DNA from: Streptomyces adustus
GTDB lineage: Bacteria > Actinomycetota > Actinomycetes > Streptomycetales > Streptomycetaceae
NCBI RefSeq assembly: GCF_009377175.1
Contig: NZ_VJZD01000044.1
Coordinates: forward strand, 1 to 49,203
Direction: 5' to 3'
DNA length: 49,203 nt
Part shown: positions 18,447 through 27,128 of the stretch, piece by piece
Layout: each line of letters starts with the position of its first letter
Position numbering within the stretch: the stretch's first letter is position 1
Notes under the pieces: model-generated
What the model was told of the DNA's origin: nothing
The model's database searches: none
What the model saw: only the letters and a program-made list of their open reading frames with translations
Translations under genes and position numbers: made by a program

Positions 18447-20120
18447 ATGGACGCGGACGTCATCGTCGTCGGAGCGGGCCTCGCCGGCCTGGTCGCGGCG
18501 CACGAACTCACCAGCCGGGGCCGACGCGTCGCCCTGGTCGACCAGGAGAACGCCGCCAACCTCGGCGGCCAGGCGTTCTGGTCCTTCGGCGGACTGTTCC
18601 TCGTCGACTCCCCGGAACAGCGCCGCCTGGGCATCAAGGACTCCTTCGACCTCGCCTGGACCGACTGGCAGGGCAGCGCGCAGTTCGACCGCGCCGAGGA
18701 CGAGGACTCCTGGGCGGTGCGCTGGGCCCGCGCCTACGTCGAGTTCGCGGCGGGGGAGAAGCGCTCGTGGCTGGAGGGCCACGGCATCAAGCTGCTGCCC
18801 ACCGTCGGCTGGGCGGAGCGCGGCGATCTGCGCGCCGACGGGCACGGCAACTCCGTACCCCGCTTCCACATCGCCTGGGGAACCGGCACGGGCGTCGTCG
18901 AGCCGTTCGTCGCGTACGCACGCCAGGCCCAGCGCGACGGACTGCTCACCTTCCACCACCGCCACCGGGTCGACGAACTCGTCGTCGAGGACGGCGCCGC
19001 GCGCGGGGTGCGGGGCACCGTCCTGGCCGACGACGACTCTCCCCGCGGTGTGGCCTCCAACCGCGAGGCGGTCGGCGAATTCGAGCTCACCGCGCAGGCC
19101 GTCGTCGTCACCAGCGGCGGCATCGGCGCCGACCACGACATCGTCCGGCGCTACTGGCCCGAGCGGCTGGGCACGCCCCCGGCCCACATGGTCACCGGCG
19201 TGCCGGAGTACGTCGACGGGCGCATGCTCGACATCAGCGCCGCGGCCGGTGTCAGACTCGTCAACCGCGACCGCATGTGGCACTACACCGAGGGCATCCA
19301 GAACTGGAACCCGATCTGGCCCGGCCACGGCATCCGCATCCTGCCCGGCCCGTCCTCGCTGTGGTTCGACGCCCTCGGCCGCCGGCTGCCCGACCCGTGC
19401 CTGCCCGGCTACGACACCCTCGGCACCCTCAAGCACCTGCGCACCACCGAGGACCTCGCGGGCCACGACCACTCGTGGTTCGTCCTCACCAGGAAGATCA
19501 TCGAGAAGGAGTTCGCGCTGTCGGGCTCCGAGCAGAACCCCGACATCACCGCCAAGGACCGCAAGGCGGTGCTGCGCGACCGGCTGCTCGGCAAGGGCGC
19601 GCCCGCCCCGGTGACGGACTTCCTGCGGCACGGCGCCGACTTCGTGATGGCCGACACCCTGGAGCAGCTCGTCGAGAAGATGAACGGCCTCACCGACAAG
19701 CCGTTGCTCGACGCGGCCGGGATGCGCCGTCAGATCGAGGCCCGCGACCTCCAGATGGCCAACCCCTACAGCAAGGACTCGCAGATCCAGGGCATCCGCA
19801 ACGCCCGCCGCTACATCGGCGACCGGCTCGGCCGGGTCGCGACCCCGCACCGGATCCTCGATCCGGCGGCCGGCCCGCTGATCGGCGTCAAGCTGCACAT
19901 CCTCACCCGCAAGACGCTCGGCGGCATCCAGACCGACCTGGACTCCCGCGCCCTGGGCGCCGACGGCACCGCGATCGACGGTCTGTACGCGGCCGGAGAG
20001 GTCGCCGGATTCGGCGGCGGCGGTGTGCACGGCTACAACGCCCTGGAGGGCACGTTCCTCGGCGGCTGCCTCTTCTCGGGGCGGGCGGCCGGACGGGCGG
20101 CGGCGAAGCAGACGGCCTGA
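18447..20120 (+). CDS. FAD-binding dehydrogenase of the ketosteroid-dehydrogenase/fumarate-reductase family
   Basis: The protein has 557 residues. GAGLAG at 9-14 is the FAD Rossmann motif, and the C-terminal GEVAGFGGGGVHGYNALEGT is typical of the FAD_binding_2 flavoproteins (3-ketosteroid-delta-1-dehydrogenase-like). The domain pattern fits flavin-linked alpha/beta-dehydrogenation, but the substrate is not visible. An ATG at 18426 overlaps the TetR stop but has no ribosome site; ATG at 18447 has GAAGGAA upstream and is preferred. It is co-transcribed with the TetR gene and followed by a strong hairpin. Confidence 0.9.
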   Translation: MDADVIVVGAGLAGLVAAHELTSRGRRVALVDQENAANLGGQAFWSFGGLFLVDSPEQRRLGIKDSFDLAWTDWQGSAQFDRAEDEDSWAVRWARAYVEFAAGEKRSWLEGHGIKLLPTVGWAERGDLRADGHGNSVPRFHIAWGTGTGVVEPFVAYARQAQRDGLLTFHHRHRVDELVVEDGAARGVRGTVLADDDSPRGVASNREAVGEFELTAQAVVVTSGGIGADHDIVRRYWPERLGTPPAHMVTGVPEYVDGRMLDISAAAGVRLVNRDRMWHYTEGIQNWNPIWPGHGIRILPGPSSLWFDALGRRLPDPCLPGYDTLGTLKHLRTTEDLAGHDHSWFVLTRKIIEKEFALSGSEQNPDITAKDRKAVLRDRLLGKGAPAPVTDFLRHGADFVMADTLEQLVEKMNGLTDKPLLDAAGMRRQIEARDLQMANPYSKDSQIQGIRNARRYIGDRLGRVATPHRILDPAAGPLIGVKLHILTRKTLGGIQTDLDSRALGADGTAIDGLYAAGEVAGFGGGGVHGYNALEGTFLGGCLFSGRAAGRAAAKQTA

Positions 20121-20150
20121 CCGTTCCCGCCGGTCGCCGCCGCGACCGGG

Positions 20151-20188
20151 GTGACTGCCGCAACCGCCGTGACGGTCGCGGCAGTCAC
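20151..20188. terminator. Strong hairpin between convergent genes
   Basis: GTGACTGCCGC (20151-20161) pairs perfectly with GCGGCAGTCAC (20178-20188), and ACCG/CGGT inside extends the stem after one mismatch. It lies between the stops of the FAD dehydrogenase and the DUF488 gene and can serve both. Confidence 0.8.
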
Positions 20189-20208
20189 GGCGGCCCGGCC
20201 CGTCGCGC

Positions 20209-20559
20209 TCAGCCCTGGAGGAGGTGGGCCAGGACGGCCGCGTGGCTGTGGTCCGGGGACTTCGAGGCGGTCAGCAGGGTGACGGGCCCCTCCTCGGCCG
20301 ACTCGCGCAGCACGTCGACGAGCTCCGCCGCCTCCGGCGCGGCGAGCTCCGCCTCGTAACGGCGCGCGAACTCCTCGTACGACGCCTCGCCCTCGTGGTA
20401 CCAGCGGCGCAGCTCGGTGGACGGGGTCAGGCCCTTGGGCCACTCGTCCACCGCCGCCGCGTCCTTCGACAGGCCACGCGGCCACAGCCGGTCGACCAGG
20501 ACCCGCACACCGTCCTCGGGCTGCGGCGTTTCGTAGACGCGGCGCACACGCACGCTCAT
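20209..20559 (-). CDS. DUF488 family protein
   Basis: The protein has 116 residues. The DUF488 signature is clear: VLVDRLWPRGLSK near the N-terminus, EWPKGLTPSTELRRWYH in the middle and VTLLTASKSPDHSHAAVL near the end. The family is small, cytosolic and of uncertain function, often found near stress or metal genes. The frame extends to 20613, but ATG at 20559 starts the conserved MSVRVRRVYE segment and has GGAGGGG upstream. It is divergent from the M1 peptidase. Confidence 0.9.
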   Translation of the reverse strand: MSVRVRRVYETPQPEDGVRVLVDRLWPRGLSKDAAAVDEWPKGLTPSTELRRWYHEGEASYEEFARRYEAELAAPEAAELVDVLRESAEEGPVTLLTASKSPDHSHAAVLAHLLQG

Positions 20560-20711
20560 GGTCAGGCCCCTCCGTAGTGGCAGTGGTCCTCTCGAGCCTA
20601 CGACCGCGCGCAAGGTGACGCCCCGTGACTTGACCTGAACGAGGGGGACCGCCGGGCGGGGGCGCCCCTAGTCTGTGGGGGTTTGATCATCGCCACCCCC
20701 CAGGAGCGCAT

Positions 20712-22145
20712 GTGAGGCCCACTCAACAGCAGTCCGTCAGAAGCACCACCGTCCTCGGCCGCAGGGCCGTCGTCGGAGCCGTCCCCGTCGCCGTCGCGGC
20801 CCTGCTCGCGACCGCCGGGCCCGCAGCGGCGGGCACCACGGGCGCATCCGGTGCCGCGGACCCGTACTTCCCGCTCGCCGGAAACGGCGGCTATCACGTC
20901 AGCCACTACGGCCTGACCCTGGACTACCGGCCGTCGAACCGTCACCTCGACGGCAGGGCCGTGCTCACCGCCCGCGCGACCGAGCATCTGACCCGCTTCG
21001 ACCTCGACTTCAAGGGCCTGAAGATAACCGGCCTCACCGTCGACGGGCACAAGGCGGCCTTCCGGCGCAGCGGCCAGGAACTCGTCGTCACCCCGCGCCA
21101 CGCCCTGCGCAAGGGGCAGCGGTTCTGTGTCACCGTCACCTACGGCGGCACCCCCGCGCCCGTCACCGACCCGGACGGCTCCGCCGACGGCTGGATACCC
21201 ACCGACGACGGAGCCTTCGTCGCCGGTGAGCCGCAGGGCGCCATGACCTGGTTCCCGGCCAATAATCATCCCAAGGACAAGTCGGCCTACGACTTCACCC
21301 TCACCGTCCCCGAGGGACATGCCGCGATCGCCAACGGCGTCTACCTCGGACGGCGCACCGCCCACGGGAAGACCACCTACCGCTGGCACCAGGCCGAGCC
21401 GATGGCCGCCTACCTGGCGACCGCGACCGTGGGGAAGTTCAAGGTCCAGCAGTACACCACCCGCGACGGCGTGCAGGTCGTCAACGCCGTCGACCCGCGC
21501 GAGGCGGCCGCCGCCGCACCCGTGCTGAAGAAGCTGCCCTCCGTGCTGGAGTGGGAGAGCAAGGTCTTCGGCCCCTACCCGTTCCGGGCCGCCGGCTCGA
21601 TCGTGGACCACGCGCCCGACGTCGGCTACGCCCTGGAGACCCAGACGCGGCCCCTGTACGACTCCGCGCCCGACCTGGCCACCCTCGTCCACGAGAGCGC
21701 CCACCAGTGGTTCGGCGACTCCGTCTCCCTGACCAGCTGGAAGGACATCTGGCTCAACGAGGGCTTCGCCACGTACGCCGAGTGGCTCTACAGCGAGCAG
21801 CACGGGGGCGACAGCGCCCAGAAGACGTTCGACGCGCTGTACGCGCGTCCGGCGGGCGACGACCTGTGGGCGTACCCGCCCGCCGACCCCGGCAGCGGCG
21901 CGAACATCTTCGGCACGCCCGTCTACGCGCGCGGCGCGATGGCCCTGCACGAGCTGCGCACCGCCGTGGGCGACCGCACGTTCCTCCGCATCCTGCGCGC
22001 CTGGGCCACCGAGCACCGCGACGGACACGGTACGACCGCGCAGTTCGAGCGTCTCGCGCAGCGGGAGTCCGGCAAGAAGCTCGACGGCCTGTTCCGGACC
22101 TGGTTGTACGGCACCGGCAAGCCGGCCCGCTCGGACCGGTCGTAG
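20712..22145 (+). CDS. Secreted M1-family metallopeptidase (short form)
   Basis: The protein has 477 residues. A long signal peptide with twin-arginine-like GRRAVVG is followed by AAALLATAGPAAAG. The zinc site is HESAH (H327, E328, H331) with E350 in NEGFATYAEW, the M1 HExxH-x18-E pattern. At 477 residues it is about half the length of PepN-type aminopeptidases and keeps only the N-terminal and catalytic domains, as in other short secreted Streptomyces M1 enzymes. The start is GTG at 20712 with CAGGAG five bases upstream; an ATG at 20710 overlaps it but is followed at once by TGA. It ends in a strong hairpin. Confidence 0.93.
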   Translation: MRPTQQQSVRSTTVLGRRAVVGAVPVAVAALLATAGPAAAGTTGASGAADPYFPLAGNGGYHVSHYGLTLDYRPSNRHLDGRAVLTARATEHLTRFDLDFKGLKITGLTVDGHKAAFRRSGQELVVTPRHALRKGQRFCVTVTYGGTPAPVTDPDGSADGWIPTDDGAFVAGEPQGAMTWFPANNHPKDKSAYDFTLTVPEGHAAIANGVYLGRRTAHGKTTYRWHQAEPMAAYLATATVGKFKVQQYTTRDGVQVVNAVDPREAAAAAPVLKKLPSVLEWESKVFGPYPFRAAGSIVDHAPDVGYALETQTRPLYDSAPDLATLVHESAHQWFGDSVSLTSWKDIWLNEGFATYAEWLYSEQHGGDSAQKTFDALYARPAGDDLWAYPPADPGSGANIFGTPVYARGAMALHELRTAVGDRTFLRILRAWATEHRDGHGTTAQFERLAQRESGKKLDGLFRTWLYGTGKPARSDRS

Positions 22146-22160
22146 GGACCGGCCAGTCGC

Positions 22161-22200
22161 GCCCCCGTGTCGGCCGCCGGAGCGGGGCCGACACGGGGGC
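22161..22200. terminator. 14-bp stem hairpin after the M1 peptidase gene
   Basis: GCCCCCGTGTCGGC (22161-22174) pairs perfectly with GCCGACACGGGGGC (22187-22200) across a 12-base loop. It lies 15 bases after the stop and faces the convergent whiB-type gene. Confidence 0.85.
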
Positions 22201-22222
22201 CGTCCGCGGTCGCAGGGGGCGC

Positions 22223-22276
22223 GGTCCGCGCGTGTGCGGCCGTCGCGGGCGCGGGTCCGCGCGTGTGCGGCCGTCG
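22223..22276. repeat. Direct repeat, two copies with 31-bp period
   Basis: A 23-bp segment at 22223-22245, beginning GGTCCGCGCGTGTGCGG, is repeated exactly at 22254-22276. The copies lie between the M1 terminator hairpin and the convergent whiB-type stop, in non-coding DNA. No function is evident. Confidence 0.85.
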
Positions 22277-22289
22277 GGGGAGGGGCGCG

Positions 22290-22541
22290 CTATCCCGAGT
22301 GCCTGCCGGAGCCCAGCCGGCGCCTGAGCGCGCGCCGTGCCGCCTCGTCCGTGCCGCCCCAGACACCGAGGGCCTGCCCCGTGTCCAGCGCGAACCCCAG
22401 ACATTGCTCCCGGACCGGACAGCGCGCGCAGACCCCCTTCGCCTGTTCGGTCTGGAGCAGCGACGGCCCCGAGGTGCCGACCGGGAAGAACAGATCGGGG
22501 TCCTCGGTCCGGCACTCGGCGCGGAATCGCCAGTCGTCCAT
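22290..22541 (-). CDS. WhiB-family iron-sulfur transcription regulator
   Basis: The protein has 83 residues. Cys10, Cys38, Cys41 and Cys47 are the four [4Fe-4S] ligands in the C-x27-C-x2-C-x5-C layout, followed by GVWGG (59-63) and a basic tail RRALRRRLGSGR. The length and the opening MDDWRFRAEC...LFFP fit the short WblE-like type rather than WhiB or WhiD. Wbl proteins bind sigma factor region 4 and respond to redox or NO. ATG at 22541 follows AGGTGA. It is a single gene between the convergent M1 peptidase and the saccharopine-dehydrogenase-like gene. Confidence 0.93.
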   Translation of the reverse strand: MDDWRFRAECRTEDPDLFFPVGTSGPSLLQTEQAKGVCARCPVREQCLGFALDTGQALGVWGGTDEAARRALRRRLGSGRHSG

Positions 22542-22659
22542 GGAAGTCACCTGCGATCGGGATCGTGTGTGCGCTTGTGGAGGATTAATGTGAACCACTT
22601 GCCTGCGGGTCACCTCTCGACGCGCCGTCAAACAGCGGTCAGGTCCTCCGGGACGCACA

Positions 22660-23877
22660 TCACTGTTCCCGGATGCCCCAGGGCGAGCCGTACTCGGTGA
22701 GCAGGTCCAGGAACGGCACGGCCGGGAACGCCTCGGGTCCGAGGACACCCTTGCCCGACCAGACGCCGTCGGCCAGGAGTTCGAGAGCGACCACGGGATT
22801 GACGGCGGTCTGCCACACCACCGCCTGGCAGCCGTACTCGGCCATCGACCACTGGTTGTCGACCACGTGGTACAGGTACACCTCGCGCGGCGCGCCGTCC
22901 TTGACGCCCCGTACCCAGGTGCCCGCACAGGTCTTGCCGTGCATCCGCTCGCCCAGGGTCGCGGGGTCGGGCAGGCAGGCGGCGACGACGTCCCGCGGCG
23001 AGACGGCGATCGGACCGTCGGGGCCGGGCACGGTCACCGGTTCGGTGCGGTCGAGACCGAGCAGACGCAGGGTCTTCAGGGTACGGATGAAGTCCTCGCC
23101 GAGGCCGTACTTGAAGGTGACCCGGCGGGCGCCGACCCAGCGCGGCACCAGCAGTACCTCCTCGTGCTCCACGTTCACGCACTCCACGGGCCCGATGCCT
23201 TCGGGGAAGTCGAACACCTCGGGCTCGCTGAAGGGTTCGGTGGTGAACCAGCCGCGGTCGGCCTCGTAGACCACCGGCGGGTTGAGGCACTCCTCGATGG
23301 TGGTCCAGATGTTGAACGACGGCGCGAAGTCGTGGCCGTCGACGGTGAGGTCGGCGCCGTCGCGGATGCCGATCTCCTCGATCTCGTCGAACAGTTCGTC
23401 GGCGGCGTACCGGGCGAAGACGTCCGACAGACCCGGCTCCACCCCCATGCCGACGAGCGCCAGGGCACCCGCCTTCTCCCACTCGGCCGCCTGCGCGAAC
23501 TGGGCGTCGCCGAGCATGACCCCGCACTCCTCGTACGGCCGCTCCGGGTGCGGCCGGGACAGTGACATCGCCATGTCGACATAGGTGGCCCCGGCGGTGC
23601 GGGCCGCCCGGAACAGGGGCTCGACGAAGCGCGGGTCGGTGGCGTTGAGCAGGACGTCGCAGGCGTGCCGCCGCAGCAGCGCGGCCACCGCCTCGTCGTC
23701 GCCGGCGTCGACCTGCTCGGCGCGGAACCTCGTCCCGTCACCGAGGGCGGCGACGGCGGCCTCGGCCCGCGCCGGGTCGTAGTCGGCCACCACCATCGTC
23801 TCGAAGAACGACCGCCGGGCCGCGATCCGGGTGATCGCGGTACCCACACCGCCGGCTCCCACAAGCAGAACACGCAT
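22660..23877 (-). CDS. Saccharopine dehydrogenase-like NAD(P)-binding protein
   Basis: The protein has 405 residues. The N-terminal Rossmann fold has VGAGGVGTA (residues 6-14), and the middle VGMGVEPGLSDVFARYAADEL is the family hallmark. The family includes saccharopine dehydrogenase, carboxynorspermidine synthase and L-lysine dehydrogenases, so oxidation or reductive condensation of lysine-like amino acids is likely. Exact chemistry cannot be assigned. It is divergent from a TetR gene, with an ACTCG-GT-CGAGT palindrome at 23950-23961 that may be the shared operator. Confidence 0.9.
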   Translation of the reverse strand: MRVLLVGAGGVGTAITRIAARRSFFETMVVADYDPARAEAAVAALGDGTRFRAEQVDAGDDEAVAALLRRHACDVLLNATDPRFVEPLFRAARTAGATYVDMAMSLSRPHPERPYEECGVMLGDAQFAQAAEWEKAGALALVGMGVEPGLSDVFARYAADELFDEIEEIGIRDGADLTVDGHDFAPSFNIWTTIEECLNPPVVYEADRGWFTTEPFSEPEVFDFPEGIGPVECVNVEHEEVLLVPRWVGARRVTFKYGLGEDFIRTLKTLRLLGLDRTEPVTVPGPDGPIAVSPRDVVAACLPDPATLGERMHGKTCAGTWVRGVKDGAPREVYLYHVVDNQWSMAEYGCQAVVWQTAVNPVVALELLADGVWSGKGVLGPEAFPAVPFLDLLTEYGSPWGIREQ

Positions 23878-23949
23878 GACGAGGACTCCTTCTCAGCTGA
23901 AATCGGCGACTCGGTGACTCGGCGACATGGCGACGCGACGAATCGGTGC

Positions 23950-23961
23950 ACTCGGTCGAGT
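23950..23961. promoter_or_regulatory. Candidate operator in divergent region
   Basis: ACTCG-GT-CGAGT is a 12-bp palindrome in the 199-bp gap between the saccharopine-dehydrogenase-like gene and the TetR gene. GACTCGG-type half-sites recur nearby at about 23909-23926. Control by the adjacent TetR regulator is inferred. Confidence 0.4.
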
Positions 23962-24076
23962 CGGGTGAACGAAAGACGTAAGGGGCCCCGGGGGTGATAA
24001 AACGCTTCCCGTCGTCGTAAGGTCAATGGCGTTGGCATAAGAGCGGTCGTGCAGGACAGCGGTCGAGGAGGCGGAG

Positions 24077-24778
24077 ATGCCCAAACCGGTGGTGCCCGAG
24101 GACAAGCGGCGCCGACGCCGGCCCACCAGGAGCGGCACCGTGCTCTCCGAGCAGCTGATCGTCGACACGGCGCTGCGGATGCTGGCCGAGCACGGCAGCA
24201 CCGGACTCACCGCCCGCCGCCTCGGCCTGGCCCTGGACTGCGACCCGAGCACGCTCTACCGGTACTTCCGGGGCATGGACGACCTGACCCTGGCCATCGG
24301 CGACGCCCTCATCGGGCAGGCCCTGCGGGGCTGGCGGCCCACCGGGCAGTGGCGGACGGACCTGCACGCCGTCGGGCTGCGCATCCACGCGGCGTACGTC
24401 GCCCATCCGCAGGCGGCCCTGCTCACCGCGAGCCGGGTCACCGGCCGCACCCATGAACTGGCCGCCGACGAAGCCGTGCTGGACATCCTGCGCACCGCCG
24501 GCTTCCCGCTGCCGGACACGGTCCGCGTCTACCACGCCTTCATCGACCAGACCCTCGCCTTCGCGGCCCTCGACGCGGCCTCGCTGGCCCTGCCGCGGGC
24601 CGCGCTGCGCGCCGACGAGGGCAGGTGGCGCTCGACCTACGCACATCTGCCGGCCGCCACCCACCCCCGGATCGCGGAGGCTGCGCCGCTGCTGGCGGCC
24701 CGCATGGTCGACAGCGCCTACCCGACCGCGCTGGAGATGCTGCTGGACAGCGTGGCGGCCCGGCTGGCGGCGCTCTGA
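24077..24778 (+). CDS. TetR-family transcriptional regulator
   Basis: The protein has 233 residues. A basic N-terminus (KRRRRRPTRSG) precedes the DNA-binding domain (IVDTALRMLAEHGSTGLTAR, then CDPSTLYRYFRGMDDL). The C-terminal part is like TetR_C of the TetR/TetR-class-II type. ATG at 24077 follows AGGAGG with 5-base spacing. It is divergent from the saccharopine-dehydrogenase-like gene, its most likely target. A hairpin follows the stop. Confidence 0.92.
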   Translation: MPKPVVPEDKRRRRRPTRSGTVLSEQLIVDTALRMLAEHGSTGLTARRLGLALDCDPSTLYRYFRGMDDLTLAIGDALIGQALRGWRPTGQWRTDLHAVGLRIHAAYVAHPQAALLTASRVTGRTHELAADEAVLDILRTAGFPLPDTVRVYHAFIDQTLAFAALDAASLALPRAALRADEGRWRSTYAHLPAATHPRIAEAAPLLAARMVDSAYPTALEMLLDSVAARLAAL

Positions 24779-24792
24779 TCCGGAGTCGGGCC

Positions 24793-24811
24793 CGGGGCGC
24801 CCGGCGCCCCG
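24793..24811 (+). terminator. Hairpin after the TetR gene
   Basis: CGGGGCGC, a CCG loop, then GCGCCCCG makes a perfect 8-bp stem 14 bases after the TetR stop. It separates this gene from the MFS gene read in the same direction. Confidence 0.7.
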
Positions 24812-24949
24812 ACCCCGGTGCTCGTGAGCACGTCCCGGTCCGGTACCCGCCCCGTGTCCCAGAACCCGGGATCGCGTGTCCCGAGGGCACAGCCGGTGCT
24901 GCGATAGTGATCCCCGGCCAGAAAGATGTATCGAGCAACCAGGAAGCCC

Positions 24950-26236
24950 GTGGACACCAGCGAGAGCAGTACCGAGTCACCCACCGCCGCTCCGGCGCCG
25001 CCCCGGCGCGGCTGGCGCCGCTGGGCCATGGACACCCGCCCCCTGCGCCGCCCGGCCTACCGCAGGCTGTGGTCGTCGACGATCGTCACGTCGGTCGGCA
25101 GCCAGCTCACCGCGGTCGCAGTGCCCAAGCAGATCTACGACATCACCGGCTCCTCGGCCTGGGTCGGGGCCGCCAGCCTCGCCGGCCTGCTGCCGCTGAT
25201 CGTGTTCGCGCTGTGGGGCGGCGCGGTCGCCGACACGGTGGACCGCCGCAAGCTGCTGCTGATCACCAACGTCGGCATAGCCGTCACCTCGCTGCTGTTC
25301 TGGGTCCAGGCCGCCGTCGGACTCGACTCGGTGGCCGCGCTCATGGTCCTGCTGGCCGTGCAGCAGGCGTTCTGGGGGCTCAACGCCCCGGCCCGCAACG
25401 CCTCCATCGCCCGGCTGGTCCCGGCGGACGAGCTGCCCGCCGCGAACGCCCTCGGCTCGACCGTGATGCAGACCGGGCAGGTGGTCGGACCGCTGCTGGC
25501 GGGCGTCCTGATCCCGATCATCGGTCTGCCCGAGCTGTATCTCGTCGACGCGGTGGCGCTGTGCGTCACGGTGTGGGCGGTCCTGCGGCTGCCCGCGCTG
25601 CCGCCGCTCGCCGCCGTGGCACGCCGTGCGGGGGTGCGCGAGATCGCGGCCGGCTTCCGCTACCTCTCCGCGCACAAGGTGCTGCTGCTGTCCTTCCTGG
25701 CCGACATCATCGCGATGGTCTTCGGCATGCCCCGCGCCCTCTTCCCGCAGCTCGCCGCGGAGACCTTCGCGCCCTGGGGCGAAGGTCTCGCGCTCGGTCT
25801 GCTGTTCGCGGCGATCCCCGTCGGCGCGGTGGCCGGCGGGCTGTTCTCCGGCGCGTTCTCCCGGGCCCGCCGGCACGGCTGGATGGTGATCGGCTCGGTC
25901 GTCGCCTGGGGCGCGGCCATCACGGGCTTCGGGCTGAGCCGCAACCTGTGGTTCGCGGTGGTGTTCCTGGCGGCCGCCGGGGTCGCCGACATGGTCTCCA
26001 TGGTCTTCCGCGGGGCGATCCTGCTGTCCGCGGCCACCGACGAGATGCGCGGCCGGATGCAGGGCGTCTTCACGGTCGTGGTCGCGGGCGGACCGCGTGT
26101 CGCCGATGTGCTGCACGGTACGGCCGGTGCGGCGTTCGGCCCCCGCGCGGCCGTCGCGGGCGGCGGTCTGCTGGTCGTCGTGCTGATGCTGGGCCTGGCG
26201 GCCGCGGTACCCGCCCTGCGCCGCTACCGCGTCTGA
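24950..26236 (+). CDS. MFS transporter, enterobactin-exporter-like
   Basis: The protein has 428 residues with about twelve hydrophobic segments. The first conserved part, RPLRRPAYRRLWSSTIVTSV followed by VAVPKQIYDITGSSAWVG, and the loop GGAVADTVDRRKLLL are typical of the MFS_3/EntS branch that exports small molecules. An ATG at 24926 is possible but has only AGAAAG next to it; GTG at 24950 has AGGA with 5-base spacing, so I prefer it. The substrate is unknown and no biosynthetic genes are near. It converges on the cNMP-domain gene. Confidence 0.9.
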   Translation: MDTSESSTESPTAAPAPPRRGWRRWAMDTRPLRRPAYRRLWSSTIVTSVGSQLTAVAVPKQIYDITGSSAWVGAASLAGLLPLIVFALWGGAVADTVDRRKLLLITNVGIAVTSLLFWVQAAVGLDSVAALMVLLAVQQAFWGLNAPARNASIARLVPADELPAANALGSTVMQTGQVVGPLLAGVLIPIIGLPELYLVDAVALCVTVWAVLRLPALPPLAAVARRAGVREIAAGFRYLSAHKVLLLSFLADIIAMVFGMPRALFPQLAAETFAPWGEGLALGLLFAAIPVGAVAGGLFSGAFSRARRHGWMVIGSVVAWGAAITGFGLSRNLWFAVVFLAAAGVADMVSMVFRGAILLSAATDEMRGRMQGVFTVVVAGGPRVADVLHGTAGAAFGPRAAVAGGGLLVVVLMLGLAAAVPALRRYRV

Positions 26237-26241
26237 CGCTC

Positions 26242-26268
26242 CGCCCCCCCCGCGGCGCCACGGGGGCG
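26242..26268. terminator. Hairpin between convergent MFS and cNMP genes
   Basis: CGCCCCC (26242-26248) pairs with GGGGGCG (26262-26268), 5 bases after the MFS stop. There is no T-tract. Strength is moderate. Confidence 0.55.
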
Positions 26269-26283
26269 CGGGATCGCTGTGGG

Positions 26284-26739
26284 CTACAGGGCGCTGCGTC
26301 GGCGCACCGCGTACTGCTCCATGAGTTTGGTGCGGGTCATCTCCAGCCGGTGGGCAAGGATCTCGGCGACCGTGCGGATCAGCGTCAGCCCGAGCTGGGC
26401 GTCCTCGTCGCACAGCTCCCGTACGGGCTGCGCCTCGAACTCGTAGGCGCGTACGGGGCTGAAGGCCTCCGCTCCGAAGTCCCACAGATAGGGCGGGAAC
26501 AGCCAGGACCAGCCGAGCATGTCGCCCGCCCCCAGCGTGGCCACGGTCACCCGCTGCGCGGTCGTGACCTGCTGGTCCAGGGAGACGGCGCCCGAGCGGA
26601 TCACCCAGAACCGGTCGGCCGTGCCGCCGGACTCGAAGATACGGGTGTCCTCGGGGAAGGAGACCTCCCGGGCGAGCGACATCAGGCGCTCGCGCTGCGG
26701 CTGGGGCAGGGCGGTCAGGAGTTTTGTCGCTTTGGTCAT
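26284..26739 (-). CDS. Stand-alone cyclic-nucleotide-binding domain protein
   Basis: The protein has 151 residues, with a Crp-type beta-roll (EVSFPEDTRIFESGG, then WVIRSGAVSLDQQV, TLGAGDMLGWSWL) and a C-terminal helix with ETRTK-like basic segment, but no helix-turn-helix. A true cAMP pocket needs a GE-x-RS/A motif; here the region reads LGWSWLFPPYLWDFGAEAFS, so nucleotide binding is doubtful. Such short proteins probably act as sensory modules on partners. ATG at 26739 follows GAGGAG. Confidence 0.88.
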   Translation of the reverse strand: MTKATKLLTALPQPQRERLMSLAREVSFPEDTRIFESGGTADRFWVIRSGAVSLDQQVTTAQRVTVATLGAGDMLGWSWLFPPYLWDFGAEAFSPVRAYEFEAQPVRELCDEDAQLGLTLIRTVAEILAHRLEMTRTKLMEQYAVRRRSAL

Positions 26740-27128
26740 GAGCGGGGCTCCTCGCCGGCGAAGTGGAGGGAGAGCGGCCGCGTGGCGGATCGTCACCGTC
26801 GGCGGTGTCCTCCCCGGAGCTCTACGCCCCATTTCAGCCGCTGCCGACGGCGGGGGCACCTCGGCGGGGTGGGCACCGGTGCTCGTCGGCCCGACGCGTG
26901 GGTGGGGGTGGTAGAGGCAGTTACCCAGTCCCTCGCGATTCAACCGGGGGAGGGCGGCACGGACCGGTCCGGGCATGAAAAAGCCCTGGCTGGACGGGGG
27001 AAGCCAGCCAGGGCCGTAACGCGGTCGTACACGGAGGACGGTACGGTCGACTCCGTCACCACGTATGGGTGAACGATAAACCATCTAGCGCGGGTCCATG
27101 CACCGGAAACCGGGTTGCGTGACCGGTT
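26740..27128. other. 389-bp intergenic region with two hairpins
   Basis: The region lies between the cNMP-domain gene and the small gene 27129-27356, both read leftward. It carries a T-tract terminator at 26978-27014 and a further hairpin at 27106-27130, which also covers the small gene's stop codon. The remaining 26740-26977 probably holds the promoter of the cNMP-domain gene; I see no clear -35/-10. Open frames across it are not protein-like. Confidence 0.7.
26978..27014 (-). terminator. Rho-independent terminator with T-tract
   Basis: GCCCTGGCTGG (26983-26993) pairs perfectly with CCAGCCAGGGC (27004-27014) across a 10-base loop. On the minus strand the stem is followed by TTTTT (26978-26982). 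This is the only classical stem-plus-T-tract terminator I see in the window. Confidence 0.9.
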
